Source of the DNA: Alteromonas lipotrueiana
GTDB taxonomy: Bacteria > Pseudomonadota > Gammaproteobacteria > Enterobacterales > Alteromonadaceae
NCBI RefSeq assembly: GCF_019249245.1
Contig: NZ_JAESDK010000021.1
Span: 1 to 64,000 of the forward strand
Direction: 5' to 3'
Length of the DNA: 64,000 nucleotides
Shown here: in pieces, positions 15,013 through 24,733 of the stretch
Layout: each line of letters begins with the position of its first letter
How positions within the stretch are numbered: position 1 is the stretch's first letter
The notes under the pieces: model-generated
Database searches by the model: none
The model's input: only the letters and a program-made list of their open reading frames with translations
What the model was told of the DNA's origin: nothing
Program-made: the position numbers and the translations under genes

Positions 15013-17812
15013 TTGTTGATTCCGTATAAATAAACAAACGTTTTATAACGTCTGCAAAACGTTCAAATAAAGGCTTTTCGATATCAGTTATGGCACCACA
15101 ACTTACCCACAAAAGAACAATATCCTCTAACTCTGATTCATCACCCTGCTCTAGCTTTGCCATCATCATTGCCAACTGAATGTTTTGACGTAGCGAGGTA
15201 TCTTCGTCGGGCGTTGCCGTATTTGCCAAAATCTCCAACTTGGTGGTATACCACCTACGCGGTTTATCAGGCGTTTTAGCCAACAACGCTTGCTGATGCG
15301 CACGAGCCAGGGCCTGCCAGATTTGATCATCAATTTGTTCACTCGCAGGTGACTCGGCGTGAGTATACATTGAAAGCGCTTCAAGCAGCGCACTATACTC
15401 TTGTGCAACAACCTGTCGTTGTCTGAGTTGTTCTATGTGTCCTACTGCTTTTTGTAAGTCACTCAGCGCTTTGTAAACGCGTTTAGATTCATTGCCCTGA
15501 AGGTGCTGCAACTCAATCTGTACCACCGCCGCTGACACCCGAACTTCAGTCAAAGATTCAATATTGAGCCGCTGTCTTAAGTTATCAATCTGCTCAATAA
15601 GGCGATCAGCTTCATTTTTTTGGGCAGATTGTTGTTCATCACTACTTTGCTTTAGCTGCTGAAACAAAGAATCGTTGATGCTTTTAAAGGTTTTCCACAA
15701 TTTACTTTCATGGCGCCGACCAGCATGACCCACTGTCTTCCACTGCTGTTGCAACGCCCGGGCACGCGAAGCCGCAGACTCATTAATACCCTCTTCCAGC
15801 AATTCCCGGGCGTGCGCGATAAGCTCTTGTTTACGCTCCCGGTTTTGGTGATGCCAGTGATTAATTTTCTCAGCTGGTGTATTTAATGCGGCGTCCCAAC
15901 GTTGTTTTAGTTTTTCGTAGTCGCGTTTATCTACTTGTCCGGTATTACGCCACTGCTGCTTTAATGCTTCAACCTGCTGTTGCAATTGTTCAACTGGCTG
16001 GTCGCAATCAAGGCTTTCTACCTTCTCAATGAGTTTCTGGCGCTCCTGATACGCTGCCTTGCGCTGAACTTCCTGCTCGGCATAAAACTCCCGGCATGGC
16101 GCAAAAGCAGCTTCAAGGGCCGCATCAAACTTCTCATCTTGCTGCGAGTCATTGTTCGGGCTAGTTAGGCTTTGCCATTGTTGTCGCAAGCTTTTTATTT
16201 CTTTTGCGCGCTGAGCTATATTGTCGGGCTTTTCAGACGCTAACTGCTGCGCCTGATCGAGTAGTTCAGGTTTTCGTGGTGCGGCCAGATAACTCTGCCA
16301 CCCTTCTAAGCGCTCTACCTGAATTTGCGTGCTTTGATAACGTCGGCTTAACTTTTTCTGTTGGTCTTCATCTAGCGACTGAAATTCTTTGTTCAGCTGA
16401 TTAAACCGACTCATGGCTGAACGATATTTACCTTGTTCAATCATATTGTCGATAATATTCAGCTGTCTGCGGCAACTTTTGATGGCTTCATCACGCTGCT
16501 TTTCGGCCACTTTACGTTGCTGATTCATATCTTGAGACAATGAACGCCATTGACGCTGATATTCTTTAGGAAGAATAAACACCTGAGATGCAGTCTGCTG
16601 CCATTGCTGTTTTAATTCACTAAAAGCCGTAAAATCAGATTCAAATTTTTCTTTATCATTTAACGCATGTTTAAGAATATCTTCCAGTTGTTGACAATAC
16701 TGTTGTTGTGAAGAGAACTGCTCAAGGTATTCGCGCTGAACCGCCATTTCTTTGGTAAGGTCGGCGACCTCTTTAGATAAGCTATCATCTGCTTCAGCAT
16801 TCTGGTTTAGCGCACTCAGAGCTGTATCCGCTTGTTGCATAGCTATATGGCTTTGCTCAATTTGCTCTAACGTAGCTTTGGCTGGGTTATTAGCGTACAA
16901 GTCATCAATTTGCTGCTTAACATATGCCATGGTTTGACGGGCTGTATTGAGCAAAGCAGACCGCATCGCCTGGCTACGAGCAGCCTCATAATAAGGCTTT
17001 AAACGTGCCAGGTGTCTTTCGCTCTGTTCACAAAGCTGTTGATACTTTGTTTTAGCGTCGTGCTGCTGCTCGTCGTCCAGCCAGTGTAATTGTTCTTCAA
17101 GTTGTTCAAACTCACTAATCAACGCAGAGCGGCGCTCCAGTACATCTTCATAACTCGTGCGTTCCAGTAAAGCTTTTAGCTTTGCTAAGATTAAAGTCAC
17201 CTGCCGGCTGACCACATCGGGCATTTTTTTCGCTTCAGCGAAGTGCGCTAATTTATGACTGATTGTTTCCAGCAGTGCCTGGTCTGACTCTTTTCGCGAT
17301 AATTTTTCAAGTAACTGAGCATCATTAGTTTGTTCAATAATACGTCGGCGAACCGACGGCGCCGCTGATTGCTGATAATAGCTTAATGTAAACTCGTCCC
17401 GGTTAACCTTATCAAGTAGCGTTAAAATCACTTCATCAGAAAGACCGGTAACGGGCTTTAGTAATGCCGACTTTGCCAGCTCAGTCGTTGCTGTTTCAAT
17501 GAGGTAGTCTGATCGTTGCTGTTCAGACAAACTACTATGAGAATCAGTCAATACTGCGTTTTCTATGTACTGTCGCGCTGTACGCTGAACCTGCTCATGA
17601 TGCGCGCTTTGTGCTGCTTTTTGCCACAACGCGAAAGAGTTTAATTTATTTAAAGCAGCCAGAGTAACTTGAGGGTCGCTGTCGTTAAAGGCCAGTTCAT
17701 GCAAAATAGACTTATCCTGAGGTTTGTCAGCCGACAGCTTTTCTATTGCAGACTTTCTGACTTCAGGTTTGTTACTTGAATGAGAAGGCGAAAATAAACG
17801 TTTAAATATCAT
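14996..17812 (-). CDS. DUF349 repeat protein, 938 aa coiled coil
   Basis: A long, Gln/Glu/Lys-rich helical protein. Residues 1-70 resemble HEAT-like helices (KSAIEKLSADKPQDKSILHELAFNDSDPQVTLAALNKL). From about 300 on come repeated DUF349 units recognisable by W-x-x-T/A-G-x-x-x-x-x-x-x-x-L-W-x-x-F patterns (QQWRNTGQVDKRDYEKLKQRW, QQWKTVGHAGRRHESKLWKTF). DUF349 proteins are widespread in Gammaproteobacteria and of unproven role. There is no signal peptide or membrane span. The start overlaps the YeaC gene by 11 bases and the end overlaps the next small gene by 17, so the four genes form one tightly coupled operon. Confidence 0.88.
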   Translation of the reverse strand: MIFKRLFSPSHSSNKPEVRKSAIEKLSADKPQDKSILHELAFNDSDPQVTLAALNKLNSFALWQKAAQSAHHEQVQRTARQYIENAVLTDSHSSLSEQQRSDYLIETATTELAKSALLKPVTGLSDEVILTLLDKVNRDEFTLSYYQQSAAPSVRRRIIEQTNDAQLLEKLSRKESDQALLETISHKLAHFAEAKKMPDVVSRQVTLILAKLKALLERTSYEDVLERRSALISEFEQLEEQLHWLDDEQQHDAKTKYQQLCEQSERHLARLKPYYEAARSQAMRSALLNTARQTMAYVKQQIDDLYANNPAKATLEQIEQSHIAMQQADTALSALNQNAEADDSLSKEVADLTKEMAVQREYLEQFSSQQQYCQQLEDILKHALNDKEKFESDFTAFSELKQQWQQTASQVFILPKEYQRQWRSLSQDMNQQRKVAEKQRDEAIKSCRRQLNIIDNMIEQGKYRSAMSRFNQLNKEFQSLDEDQQKKLSRRYQSTQIQVERLEGWQSYLAAPRKPELLDQAQQLASEKPDNIAQRAKEIKSLRQQWQSLTSPNNDSQQDEKFDAALEAAFAPCREFYAEQEVQRKAAYQERQKLIEKVESLDCDQPVEQLQQQVEALKQQWRNTGQVDKRDYEKLKQRWDAALNTPAEKINHWHHQNRERKQELIAHARELLEEGINESAASRARALQQQWKTVGHAGRRHESKLWKTFKSINDSLFQQLKQSSDEQQSAQKNEADRLIEQIDNLRQRLNIESLTEVRVSAAVVQIELQHLQGNESKRVYKALSDLQKAVGHIEQLRQRQVVAQEYSALLEALSMYTHAESPASEQIDDQIWQALARAHQQALLAKTPDKPRRWYTTKLEILANTATPDEDTSLRQNIQLAMMMAKLEQGDESELEDIVLLWVSCGAITDIEKPLFERFADVIKRLFIYTESTNERAD

Positions 17813-18092
17813 CCTGTCTAAACCGCGCTATTTCGTTGTCGGGCGTAGAATTTTGTACAGACTGTTGAAAGTCTCTTTTACTTTTATGCACAATTTCGCC
17901 CTGTTCATTAATGGTCATATGCTCGGTCGACTTTTCTACTTTAGATTGATACAAAAGGACCGCCTGCATGCTGCTTTCGTGTTGCTCATTAGTCAGTGGC
18001 GTACCATCAGGCCACTTGCCGGTTTCAACTGCCTGGCGCAATCGCAGATAAAGCTCAGGAGTCATGGCAGCAACAAGTGCATCAATATTCAT
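17802..18092 (-). CDS. yeaC: YeaC family (DUF1315) protein
   Basis: A 96-residue protein with the DUF1315 pattern: MNIDALVAAMTPELYLRLRQAVETGKWPDGTPLT followed by a Gln-rich helix with an AVLLYQ segment. Function is unknown; it is a small cytosolic protein found across Gammaproteobacteria. It overlaps both the zinc-ribbon gene (4 bases) and the DUF349 gene (11 bases), which supports a joint role or at least joint expression. Confidence 0.88.
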   Translation of the reverse strand: MNIDALVAAMTPELYLRLRQAVETGKWPDGTPLTNEQHESSMQAVLLYQSKVEKSTEHMTINEQGEIVHKSKRDFQQSVQNSTPDNEIARFRQDDI

Positions 18093-18418
18093 GAGGAAAA
18101 CCGTTTAATAATCAAAATTCTGATACGATTTACGATGTACCAAATAAAGCCCACCACCGAGCTCAATACCGCCAGGTTGTATTGTAAATCGCCTTTAGTG
18201 GCCCCACCCCAAAACATAAAGCCAAATCCGGCCACAAATAACAACATCGCCATCATGGATTGATTTTGAATACTGTGAAGTTTCTTAAATCGGTTAAGCT
18301 TTTGCTTTCTTAAAATATCTTCTGAAGAAGCATCGGCCAAAGAAAAACCACAATGCGGGCAATCGGCTGCTTTGTCTGAAATTTTCTTATTGCACGACGG
18401 ACAGTCAATCAGCGCCAT
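18089..18418 (-). CDS. zinc-ribbon membrane protein
   Basis: A 109-residue protein: MALIDCPSCNKKISDKAADCPHCGFSL is a classic zinc ribbon with two CxxC knuckles, followed by a basic linker and two hydrophobic segments (about 58-76, MMAMLLFVAGFGFMFWGG, and 82-102). It is probably an inner-membrane protein with a cytoplasmic zinc finger. The ATG at 18418 is preceded by GGAG at 6 bases; a longer frame to 18499 lacks such a site. It opens the YeaC-DUF349 operon. Function unknown. Confidence 0.82.
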   Translation of the reverse strand: MALIDCPSCNKKISDKAADCPHCGFSLADASSEDILRKQKLNRFKKLHSIQNQSMMAMLLFVAGFGFMFWGGATKGDLQYNLAVLSSVVGFIWYIVNRIRILIIKRFSS

Positions 18419-18480
18419 ATAAACTCCGGTTATAAAAATGTGTAAAAAGCAGGGTGTTTTAACTATTGAACAGTGATGAT

Positions 18481-18530
18481 AAAAAGCGTGACGTCGCAAA
18501 CGCTAATCTTCATGTTTACGCACGTCACAC
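18481..18530 (-). terminator. terminator after the alanine symporter gene
   Basis: On the minus strand GTGACGTGCGTAAAC pairs, with a one-base bulge, with GTTTGCGACGTCAC and is followed by GCTTTTTAT. It lies 15-60 bases after the symporter stop and before the zinc-ribbon operon, so it should separate the two transcripts. Confidence 0.65.
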
Positions 18531-18543
18531 TGATAAGGCGGGC

Positions 18544-20205
18544 TTATTTTTTATAAAAGTTTGTCCAATACGTACTAACCGTCTGCTTCATTTCTTTGCT
18601 TAGCAATAATATACCAAACAGGTTGGGCAGTGTCATAATTACAATTGCGACAGCTGATAAAGCCCAGACCACGGTGGTGTCTGAAAATGAGGCCCAGACA
18701 AACCCTGCTACGTACACTACGCGATATGGCATCACTGAACGCGGGCCCGCCAGGTATGTCATTGCCCTGTCACCATAGTAAGACCAGGCGATTGCGGTAG
18801 AAAACGCGAATAGCATCAATCCAATCGAAACAATGTACTGTCCCCAGTGCCCAAAAAATCCACGCGTGAAGGCTATTGTAGTAAGCGCCGCAGAGTGAAC
18901 CAGCGACTTACCATACACTTCCAGATTTTCTTTGGTCGGTTTACCATCAACAATTTGAAGCGTGCCACTAAAAGCGTCTTCATCGTTAACCGTATAGGTA
19001 ACATCTTCTGCGATAGACCGGGCATTGATTAATGTAAAGCCTCCCGAGACCGCCGTACCATTTACCACGGTGATAGGTCCATTATAAGCTTTCACGGTAT
19101 TACCATCGATTTCGTTCAGGTAGTTATAAAGCTTTTTTACATCCCCTGATTCGTTATCGCTATAGCTGCCTTCGACATAATACATGTCAGTGCGGTCGAA
19201 ATGGTTTTGGTGTTTTTCTTTCCACACTCCGGAAGACAAAATAACCAGACCGGTGATAGTACAAATTACGATGGTATCGATAAAAGGTTCAAGCAACGAC
19301 ACCATGCCTTCAGAAGCCGGCTCTTTTGTCTTTGCCGCCGCATGCGCAATAGGCGCAGAACCCTGACCTGCTTCGTTAGAAAACAGACCCCGGTTGACCC
19401 CTTTGTTGAATGCGTAGGCTAAGGACGCACCTAAAAACCCACCCGCTGCGGCGGTACCGCTGAAGGCATCACTAATAATTGAGGTGAACGAAGGACCAAT
19501 ATTTTCCAGGTTCGCAAAAATTACCGCCATAGCACCGATAAGGTAAATCACCGCCATGATAGGAACCACACGTGCGGTAACCGCCGCAATACGCTTGATA
19601 CCACCCAGAATTACCATGGCCAGCAAAATACCAAGTATACTGCCGACAATAATCGGATCAAAACCAAAGGTAGCTTCGATACTTTGAGCAATACCGTTAC
19701 TTTGGGGTAAATTGCCGGTACCAAACGAGCTGATAACCGTAGCAACCGCAAAGGCGACGGCCAGCCACTTCATGTTAAGACGCCTGTCCATGTAGTACAT
19801 CGGACCGCCGGCCATGGTGCCGTCTTCGGTTTGCACACGATATTTATGAGACAGCGTAACTTCAACAAACTTTGTGGTCATACCGAAAAACGCAGTGGCC
19901 CACATCCAGAATAAGGCAGCCGGGCCCCCTAAGTACAGGGCAAAGGCAACACCACTGATATTACCGGTGCCTACCGTGCCCGATAACGCCGTAGTTAGCG
20001 CTCTGAAATGCGTGGTATCACCAGGTTCATCGTCTTTATCAAATTTTCCAAGAACCACTTTCCAGGCATGCATAAAGTAGCGAACCTGGGGAAAGCCCAA
20101 ATAGATTGTGAAAAACAGCCCTACGCCAAGTAGCACAAAAGGAAACCAAACTGCGCCCCCCAGCATACCATCCAGTGTGTTAAATAAACTCAGTAAACCT
20201 TCCAA
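18544..20205 (-). CDS. sodium:alanine symporter (AGCS family)
   Basis: A 553-residue inner-membrane transporter of the alanine or glycine:cation symporter family. Recognisable motifs include [44 protein letters not shown] and [21 protein letters not shown]. About ten hydrophobic segments are visible. It is about 80-100 residues longer than usual because of a polar, Asp/Asn-rich insertion (about residues 325-430, including [20 protein letters not shown]) between two membrane spans, likely periplasmic. Translation appears to start at TTG 20205 (LEGLLSLFN), with purine-rich GGGGA about 9 bases upstream. It imports alanine or glycine with sodium, fitting a marine host. Confidence 0.9.
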   Translation of the reverse strand: MEGLLSLFNTLDGMLGGAVWFPFVLLGVGLFFTIYLGFPQVRYFMHAWKVVLGKFDKDDEPGDTTHFRALTTALSGTVGTGNISGVAFALYLGGPAALFWMWATAFFGMTTKFVEVTLSHKYRVQTEDGTMAGGPMYYMDRRLNMKWLAVAFAVATVISSFGTGNLPQSNGIAQSIEATFGFDPIIVGSILGILLAMVILGGIKRIAAVTARVVPIMAVIYLIGAMAVIFANLENIGPSFTSIISDAFSGTAAAGGFLGASLAYAFNKGVNRGLFSNEAGQGSAPIAHAAAKTKEPASEGMVSLLEPFIDTIVICTITGLVILSSGVWKEKHQNHFDRTDMYYVEGSYSDNESGDVKKLYNYLNEIDGNTVKAYNGPITVVNGTAVSGGFTLINARSIAEDVTYTVNDEDAFSGTLQIVDGKPTKENLEVYGKSLVHSAALTTIAFTRGFFGHWGQYIVSIGLMLFAFSTAIAWSYYGDRAMTYLAGPRSVMPYRVVYVAGFVWASFSDTTVVWALSAVAIVIMTLPNLFGILLLSKEMKQTVSTYWTNFYKK

Positions 20206-20258
20206 ACCTGGTTCCCCTCAATACTTATTGTTTTATTATTGTGATGTGCTTTTTCTAA

Positions 20259-21386
20259 TTATCTTAATGACGGAACGACCGCACGAATCGCTACCAGCAT
20301 ATCTTCGCCTAACTGATGACAACGTTGCGCTGACCAGCCAAATATAGCATCAGGCAAATCGGCATTGTCTTTAAATGGCATTTCAAAAGTATACGCTAAA
20401 CATTCAAAACGCTGCCCTACCGCATTCGAAGCCACCGACAAATTTGCCTCGCCGGGCTTATCTTTGTCGTAGCCAAATTCATCCTGAAATTCTGGCGTTA
20501 CCGTTAATAAAGCTCGTTTAAACGTCTCTTCTAATTCTTTAATTTTGTCACTGTACGCAGGAATACCTTCGCTGCCGGCCACAAAATTATACGGCAAAGC
20601 TTCGTCACCATGTAAATCAAGGTACATATCAACACCGATTTCTTTCATGGCATTGAGTACATACAATACTTCAGGACTTTTCTGCGCGGTGGGTTCGGCC
20701 CATTCGCGATTTAAATTGGTACCCACCGCATTTGTACGCAGGTGTCCTCGTGCTGAGCCATCGGGATTCATGTTCGGAATGATATGAAATACAGCCTGGT
20801 CAAGAAGCTGACGAGATAACCCATCTTCTTCATCCAGTAGCCGGTATAGTAAACCTTCGGCGCACCATTGAGCCATAGTTTCACCCGGGTGCTGGCGTGC
20901 GGTGATCCAAATATTCTTTTTGCCTTCACCAGGTTGTCCGATAACCAGCATCGACATATCACGACCATCAAGGGTTTGACCCAATAAACGGTGCTCGCAG
21001 TCGATGAACATTTGCGCATCAGCTACCAAGTCAAGGTGCCGCTCGTAGCTATAAGGAACAAAATAAGCAAAATAAACGCTGGGTTGTTCAGGCGTAAATT
21101 CAAAGGTTAAGTTATCACCGTCAAACTCACTGTCTACCCGAAACCAGGTTTGACGATCATAGGAAGCCAATACATTGTAATCTTTCCAGCCTTCAGGATA
21201 CGCCGACTTCGCCAGATCGGTGATGCGCAATGTATACAGAGTAAAAACCTCACCGAATAAGCGAAAGTGGAACCACTGGTAAAATTCAGATTCGTTGTCA
21301 GGATTAATACCCAGAACAATATCTTCAGGAGACTCGGCTTTAATAACGCGAATATTACCGCTGTCGAACTGACTGGAAATATGCAT
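20259..21386 (-). CDS. M14 zinc carboxypeptidase (cytosolic CCP-like)
   Basis: A 375-residue M14 metallopeptidase of the cytosolic carboxypeptidase-like group. The N-terminal about 110 residues form the beta-rich pre-domain (YQWFHFRLFGEVFTLYTL, FTPEQPSVYFAYFVPYSYERH). The catalytic domain has the zinc motif RQHPGETMAQW (His and Glu ligands), NLNREWAEPT with the substrate-binding Asn-Arg, and DLHGDEALPYNF with the third zinc ligand His; a Glu in TFEMPFKD near 355 suits the catalytic base. No signal peptide, so it acts in the cytosol. ATG 21386 is preferred to an upstream GTG at 21395. Substrate is unknown. Confidence 0.87.
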   Translation of the reverse strand: MHISSQFDSGNIRVIKAESPEDIVLGINPDNESEFYQWFHFRLFGEVFTLYTLRITDLAKSAYPEGWKDYNVLASYDRQTWFRVDSEFDGDNLTFEFTPEQPSVYFAYFVPYSYERHLDLVADAQMFIDCEHRLLGQTLDGRDMSMLVIGQPGEGKKNIWITARQHPGETMAQWCAEGLLYRLLDEEDGLSRQLLDQAVFHIIPNMNPDGSARGHLRTNAVGTNLNREWAEPTAQKSPEVLYVLNAMKEIGVDMYLDLHGDEALPYNFVAGSEGIPAYSDKIKELEETFKRALLTVTPEFQDEFGYDKDKPGEANLSVASNAVGQRFECLAYTFEMPFKDNADLPDAIFGWSAQRCHQLGEDMLVAIRAVVPSLR

Positions 21387-21561
21387 GATAGTCACTTTTT
21401 AAAAACGAATTTGCGCGGTAATTTAGCACACTGTGTTTGGTCAATACCATGCTTTAAAGGGGATCCTGAGCAATAGTGAGTCAATTTTTTTACATTTTTG
21501 TTCAACTTTGCTGACAGTTGTACAACCGATAGACAATTTTTTGTTTACCTTTGCCCATTAT

Positions 21562-22107
21562 TTAATGAGGTGTATCGGGACCGGGCGCTGATAGCCAGGT
21601 TCTGACCTTCAAGCCTGCGGCTGTAGAATACCCCAGCGCCCTATCGATCACGTTAAATTGTTCATCCAAAAGATAATAAGAAGGATACCCCTGCACCTGA
21701 AAATTCGATTTCAGCTGTTTGTTCCCTAAAAAGACCCGCTCGTCTACGTTTGCCTCTTTCAAAAATTTTCGCACTTCAGCAGGATTATCATAATCAAGAG
21801 CAATGCGAAAAACCTGAAACCGTTGGGTGTCCACTACATCCACATTTTTAATGCTCATTTTACAAATTTCACACCAGGGCGCGAAAAAGTAAATAAGCGT
21901 TCTTTTTCCAGCTTTAGGTGCAATGGTAAAGGGTTCTCCCTTCAGGGTTTTAATGAAGGTGACCGAGGCCACCGCATCTTCACCTGTCGACAACATCCCT
22001 CGCATTTGCCACTCACTAATGCCGTAGATGACCAGGCTCACCAGGGCGATATCCCGCATCCAGCGAACCAGAGAGCGCCGATACCATGGTCGAGGCAAGT
22101 TTGCCAT
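21562..22107 (-). CDS. membrane-anchored thioredoxin-like protein
   Basis: A 181-residue TlpA/redoxin-like protein: one N-terminal membrane span (about 15-33, MRDIALVSLVIYGISEW) then a periplasmic thioredoxin fold with LIYFFAPWCEICKMSIKNV (active-site CEIC), the cis-proline region QGYPSYYLLD, and GYSTAAGLKVRTWL at the end. It should carry out thiol-disulfide exchange in the periplasm. The CEIC motif differs from thioredoxin CGPC and from most TlpA CxPC, so the redox potential may be unusual. ATG at 22107 has AAAGGA about 9 bases before it. Specific partner unknown. Confidence 0.85.
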   Translation of the reverse strand: MANLPRPWYRRSLVRWMRDIALVSLVIYGISEWQMRGMLSTGEDAVASVTFIKTLKGEPFTIAPKAGKRTLIYFFAPWCEICKMSIKNVDVVDTQRFQVFRIALDYDNPAEVRKFLKEANVDERVFLGNKQLKSNFQVQGYPSYYLLDEQFNVIDRALGYSTAAGLKVRTWLSAPGPDTPH

Positions 22108-22212
22108 ATTGATTTTCCTTTAAAGACAGCGAACAACTAAACAATAAATACATTTGAATCTGACAAGTTACACAATGTTACGGTATTTTATGAAAAAAGG
22201 CTGATTTGAGTT

Positions 22213-22250
22213 AAAAAAAAAGCGAAAGAGCCAGGCCCCTTCGCTTTTTT
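22213..22250 (-). terminator. terminator after the long-form GAPDH gene
   Basis: GCGAA-G at 22222-22228 pairs with CTTCGC at 22239-22244, flanked by A and T runs on either side. On the minus strand the stem is followed by a run of nine T, a strong intrinsic terminator for the gene ending at 22314. Confidence 0.85.
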
Positions 22251-22313
22251 GTGTTTTTACTTAAACGGTGTCAGATGCGCTAGCAATCGAATCCGAACTG
22301 CCGGTTCAACCCT

Positions 22314-23759
22314 TCAGGCTGGTAAGGTCGGATAGCTAAGGTTTGCCATATCCCGCACCACCCGCATCACCTGGCAGCTATAACCAAACTCGTTGTCATA
22401 CCACACATACAAGGTCACGCGGTTATCAGACACAATAGTGGCACGTGAGTCGACCACAGAAGCTGCCCTTGAACCCACTAAATCAGAGGATACTACCTCT
22501 TTGCTGGCGGTATAATCAATCTGGTGTTGTAGTGATGAAAATAGTGACGTATCTCGCAAAAATTCATTAACCTGCGATTTATCGGTGGCTTCATTCAGAT
22601 TCAGATTCAATATAGCCAGCGATACATTCGGGGTAGGTACACGAATCGCATTGCCGGTAAGCTTACCCGCCAAAACAGGATAAGCTTTGGCTACGGCTTT
22701 AGCGGCACCGGTTTCGGTGATAACCATATTAAGCGGTGCGCTTCGGCCGCGACGCTCTGCTTTATGATAATTATCAATAAGGTTTTGATCATTAGTATAT
22801 GAATGAACGGTTTCAACATGCCCGCTCACAATACCGTACTTTTCATCCAGGGCTTTCAAAACCGGGGTAATAGCGTTGGTGGTACAGCTTGCCGCCGACA
22901 ATATTTTATCGTCTGGGGAAATCGTATCGCAGTTAACGCCGTGTACTATATTTTTGATGTCACCTTTACCCGGAGCGGTAAGCATAACTTTGGCAGTACC
23001 CTTGGCCTTTAAATGCAGACCCAGACCGTCTTCATCGCGCCAAATACCGGTATTGTCTATAACGATGGCGTTGTTGATGCCGTATTGGGTGTAGTCAACT
23101 TCATCAGGGCTGTTGGCGTATATAACCTGTATAAATGAGCCGTTGGCTTTAATAACATTACGTTCTTCATCAATAGTGATACTGCCATTAAACGGGCCGT
23201 GTACTGAATCACGGCGCAGTAAACTGGCACGTTTTTCAAGATCGCCCTCGCGGCCACCGCGCACCACAATGGCACGTAGACGCAGTTTATTATTTACGCC
23301 CTGACGTTCAATAAGCAAACGTGCAAGTAATCGTCCAATACGACCAAACCCATATAGCACCACATCACGGGGTTCTTGTTCGTCTTTTTGATCGATAACT
23401 GTCGCAAGTTTTTCTTGTAAATAGCGGTCAAGGTCTTGTTGGTCAACTGCCGAACCGTAATGAAAATCGTAAGCAAGCTTGCCAATGTCAATCTGCGCCG
23501 GAGCCAGATGCATTTTATCCAGCGCTTCGAGAATGGGCCAGCTTTCACGTAAGCGCAATTTAATGCCTTCATACAAGCGAACCTGACGATGAGCTTTAAT
23601 CACATCAATAGCACCAGCGTTCAGCAAAGGTCTGCCATACACAGAAATCTCAACTGCAAATTTGCGATACAAGCGACCAATCAGCGGTAACATCATCTCC
23701 GCATATTCCTGACGCTCTTGCCAACTACTTTGTAATTCCTGTTCGTACTGTTGATTCAT
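22314..23759 (-). CDS. long-form glyceraldehyde-3-phosphate dehydrogenase
   Basis: A 481-residue member of the GAPDH family. Residues 1-130 are an extra helical N-terminal domain not present in ordinary GapA. The Rossmann core begins at [17 protein letters not shown]; the catalytic cysteine lies in LSAASCTTNAITP; the end has VTLYVWYDNEFGYSCQVMRVV. Enzymes of this long class occur beside GapA in Vibrio and Alteromonas and are thought to work in gluconeogenesis or with a different cofactor, but direction is inference. The ATG has GAAGG 6 bases upstream. A second, classical gapA sits at 33260. A large inverted repeat lies in the 5' leader. Ends at a strong terminator. Confidence 0.9.
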   Translation of the reverse strand: MNQQYEQELQSSWQERQEYAEMMLPLIGRLYRKFAVEISVYGRPLLNAGAIDVIKAHRQVRLYEGIKLRLRESWPILEALDKMHLAPAQIDIGKLAYDFHYGSAVDQQDLDRYLQEKLATVIDQKDEQEPRDVVLYGFGRIGRLLARLLIERQGVNNKLRLRAIVVRGGREGDLEKRASLLRRDSVHGPFNGSITIDEERNVIKANGSFIQVIYANSPDEVDYTQYGINNAIVIDNTGIWRDEDGLGLHLKAKGTAKVMLTAPGKGDIKNIVHGVNCDTISPDDKILSAASCTTNAITPVLKALDEKYGIVSGHVETVHSYTNDQNLIDNYHKAERRGRSAPLNMVITETGAAKAVAKAYPVLAGKLTGNAIRVPTPNVSLAILNLNLNEATDKSQVNEFLRDTSLFSSLQHQIDYTASKEVVSSDLVGSRAASVVDSRATIVSDNRVTLYVWYDNEFGYSCQVMRVVRDMANLSYPTLPA

Positions 23760-24309
23760 GCTATGCCTTCATCGACTTAAAGTAAGAAAAAGTCCATGAC
23801 GACTTATTATTAGGGTACATTCGAGATGAGTTTGATGTCGGTCATGGACGCAAGCATTTTAGGAAAGAGACAACTATTTACCAAATTGTTGATTAATTAC
23901 AGTAATTCGGCAATTGATGTATTTTGCCTATATTCTTTGGTAAGTTTTCCACAATAAAAACAAAAATCGTTCAATTGCCGGTTTTTGTTTACTGCGCTAA
24001 TACAATTCAACGTAATGACCAGCGTCAAAACGATAAGCGTAAAGTCTGTATACTTTTGGCTATTATTCGTTCCTATATACCCTGAATAAAAAATTCTGTA
24101 GCGGACTGGTAGCTAAAACCTAAGTAAACAGGCTTTTTACAGGCCGTAATTTTGGCGAGTATCAATAAAATGGCAACAGGCGGTTCGTAAAAAAGTTTCA
24201 GTAAATATTTTCGCAGGTACAAAAAAAGAGTGGCTATCCACCACCCTTTTTAAACAAGCTATAATATTCTGTACAAAAAGCAATCACATGTTAAGGCGTT
24301 GTGGTGCAA
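23760..24309. other. long leader/intergenic region upstream of long-form gap
   Basis: About 550 bases without a gene. Besides the inverted repeat at 23792-23849 it contains the palindrome GAATTACTGTAATTAA (minus strand, about 23893-23908) and TGTTGATTAATTACA (23887-23901), which matches the HexR consensus in 9 of its 12 fixed positions, a weak candidate. At 24221-24251 GTGG and CCAC arms between A and T runs may form the msrB terminator. No tRNA, small ORF or repeat family recognised in the remainder. Confidence 0.4.
23792..23849 (-). promoter_or_regulatory. inverted repeat in the gap leader
   Basis: GTCCATGACGAC (from 23792) and GTCGGTCATGGAC (to 23849) pair over 12 positions with one bulge, enclosing about 33 bases, and end 32 bases before the gap start codon. 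As part of the mRNA leader it would form a long stable hairpin close to the ribosome site; as DNA it could be a spaced operator. Confidence 0.5.
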
Positions 24310-24705
24310 TCAGCCTTCTACTGTATCGCCTGTGTCAGAGTTAAAATCCATCGATAACGAATTGACACAATAACGCTGACCAGTCGGCTCAGGACCATCT
24401 GGAAACACGTGCCCTAAATGAGCTTCACACTGTTTACAGAATATCTCTGTACGTACCATCCCATGACTGGTGTCCTGCTTAAAGCCCACGTTGCTGTCTT
24501 TAGCCTGATCATAAAAAGATGGCCAGCCGCAGCCAGTATCAAACTTGGTCTCGGCAGAAAACAGTATTGCTCCGCAGCACTTACAAACATAATTACCATC
24601 ACGGGTTTCGTCTAACAATACACCGGAAAAAGGCCGTTCGGTACCGGCTTGCCGGGTCACCCGATAGGCTTCATCAGAAAGTGTCTCTTTCCATTTGTCT
24701 GTCAT
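24310..24705 (-). CDS. msrB: methionine-R-sulfoxide reductase B
   Basis: A 131-residue MsrB, which reduces the R form of methionine sulfoxide in proteins. MTDKWKETLSDEAYRVTRQAGTE is the usual N-terminus; two CxxC pairs (CKCCGAILF; CKQCEAHLGHVFPDG) bind zinc; the catalytic cysteine lies in RYCVNSLSMDF. WPSFYD is the substrate-site Trp. The ATG at 24705 has a perfect AGGAGG site; the open frame extends to 24834 but that part reads into the gnd gene region. It is 28 bases after gnd on the same strand and could be co-transcribed with it. Confidence 0.95.
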   Translation of the reverse strand: MTDKWKETLSDEAYRVTRQAGTERPFSGVLLDETRDGNYVCKCCGAILFSAETKFDTGCGWPSFYDQAKDSNVGFKQDTSHGMVRTEIFCKQCEAHLGHVFPDGPEPTGQRYCVNSLSMDFNSDTGDTVEG

Positions 24706-24733
24706 GTTGCCTCCTGTGTATAGGTTTACTTGT

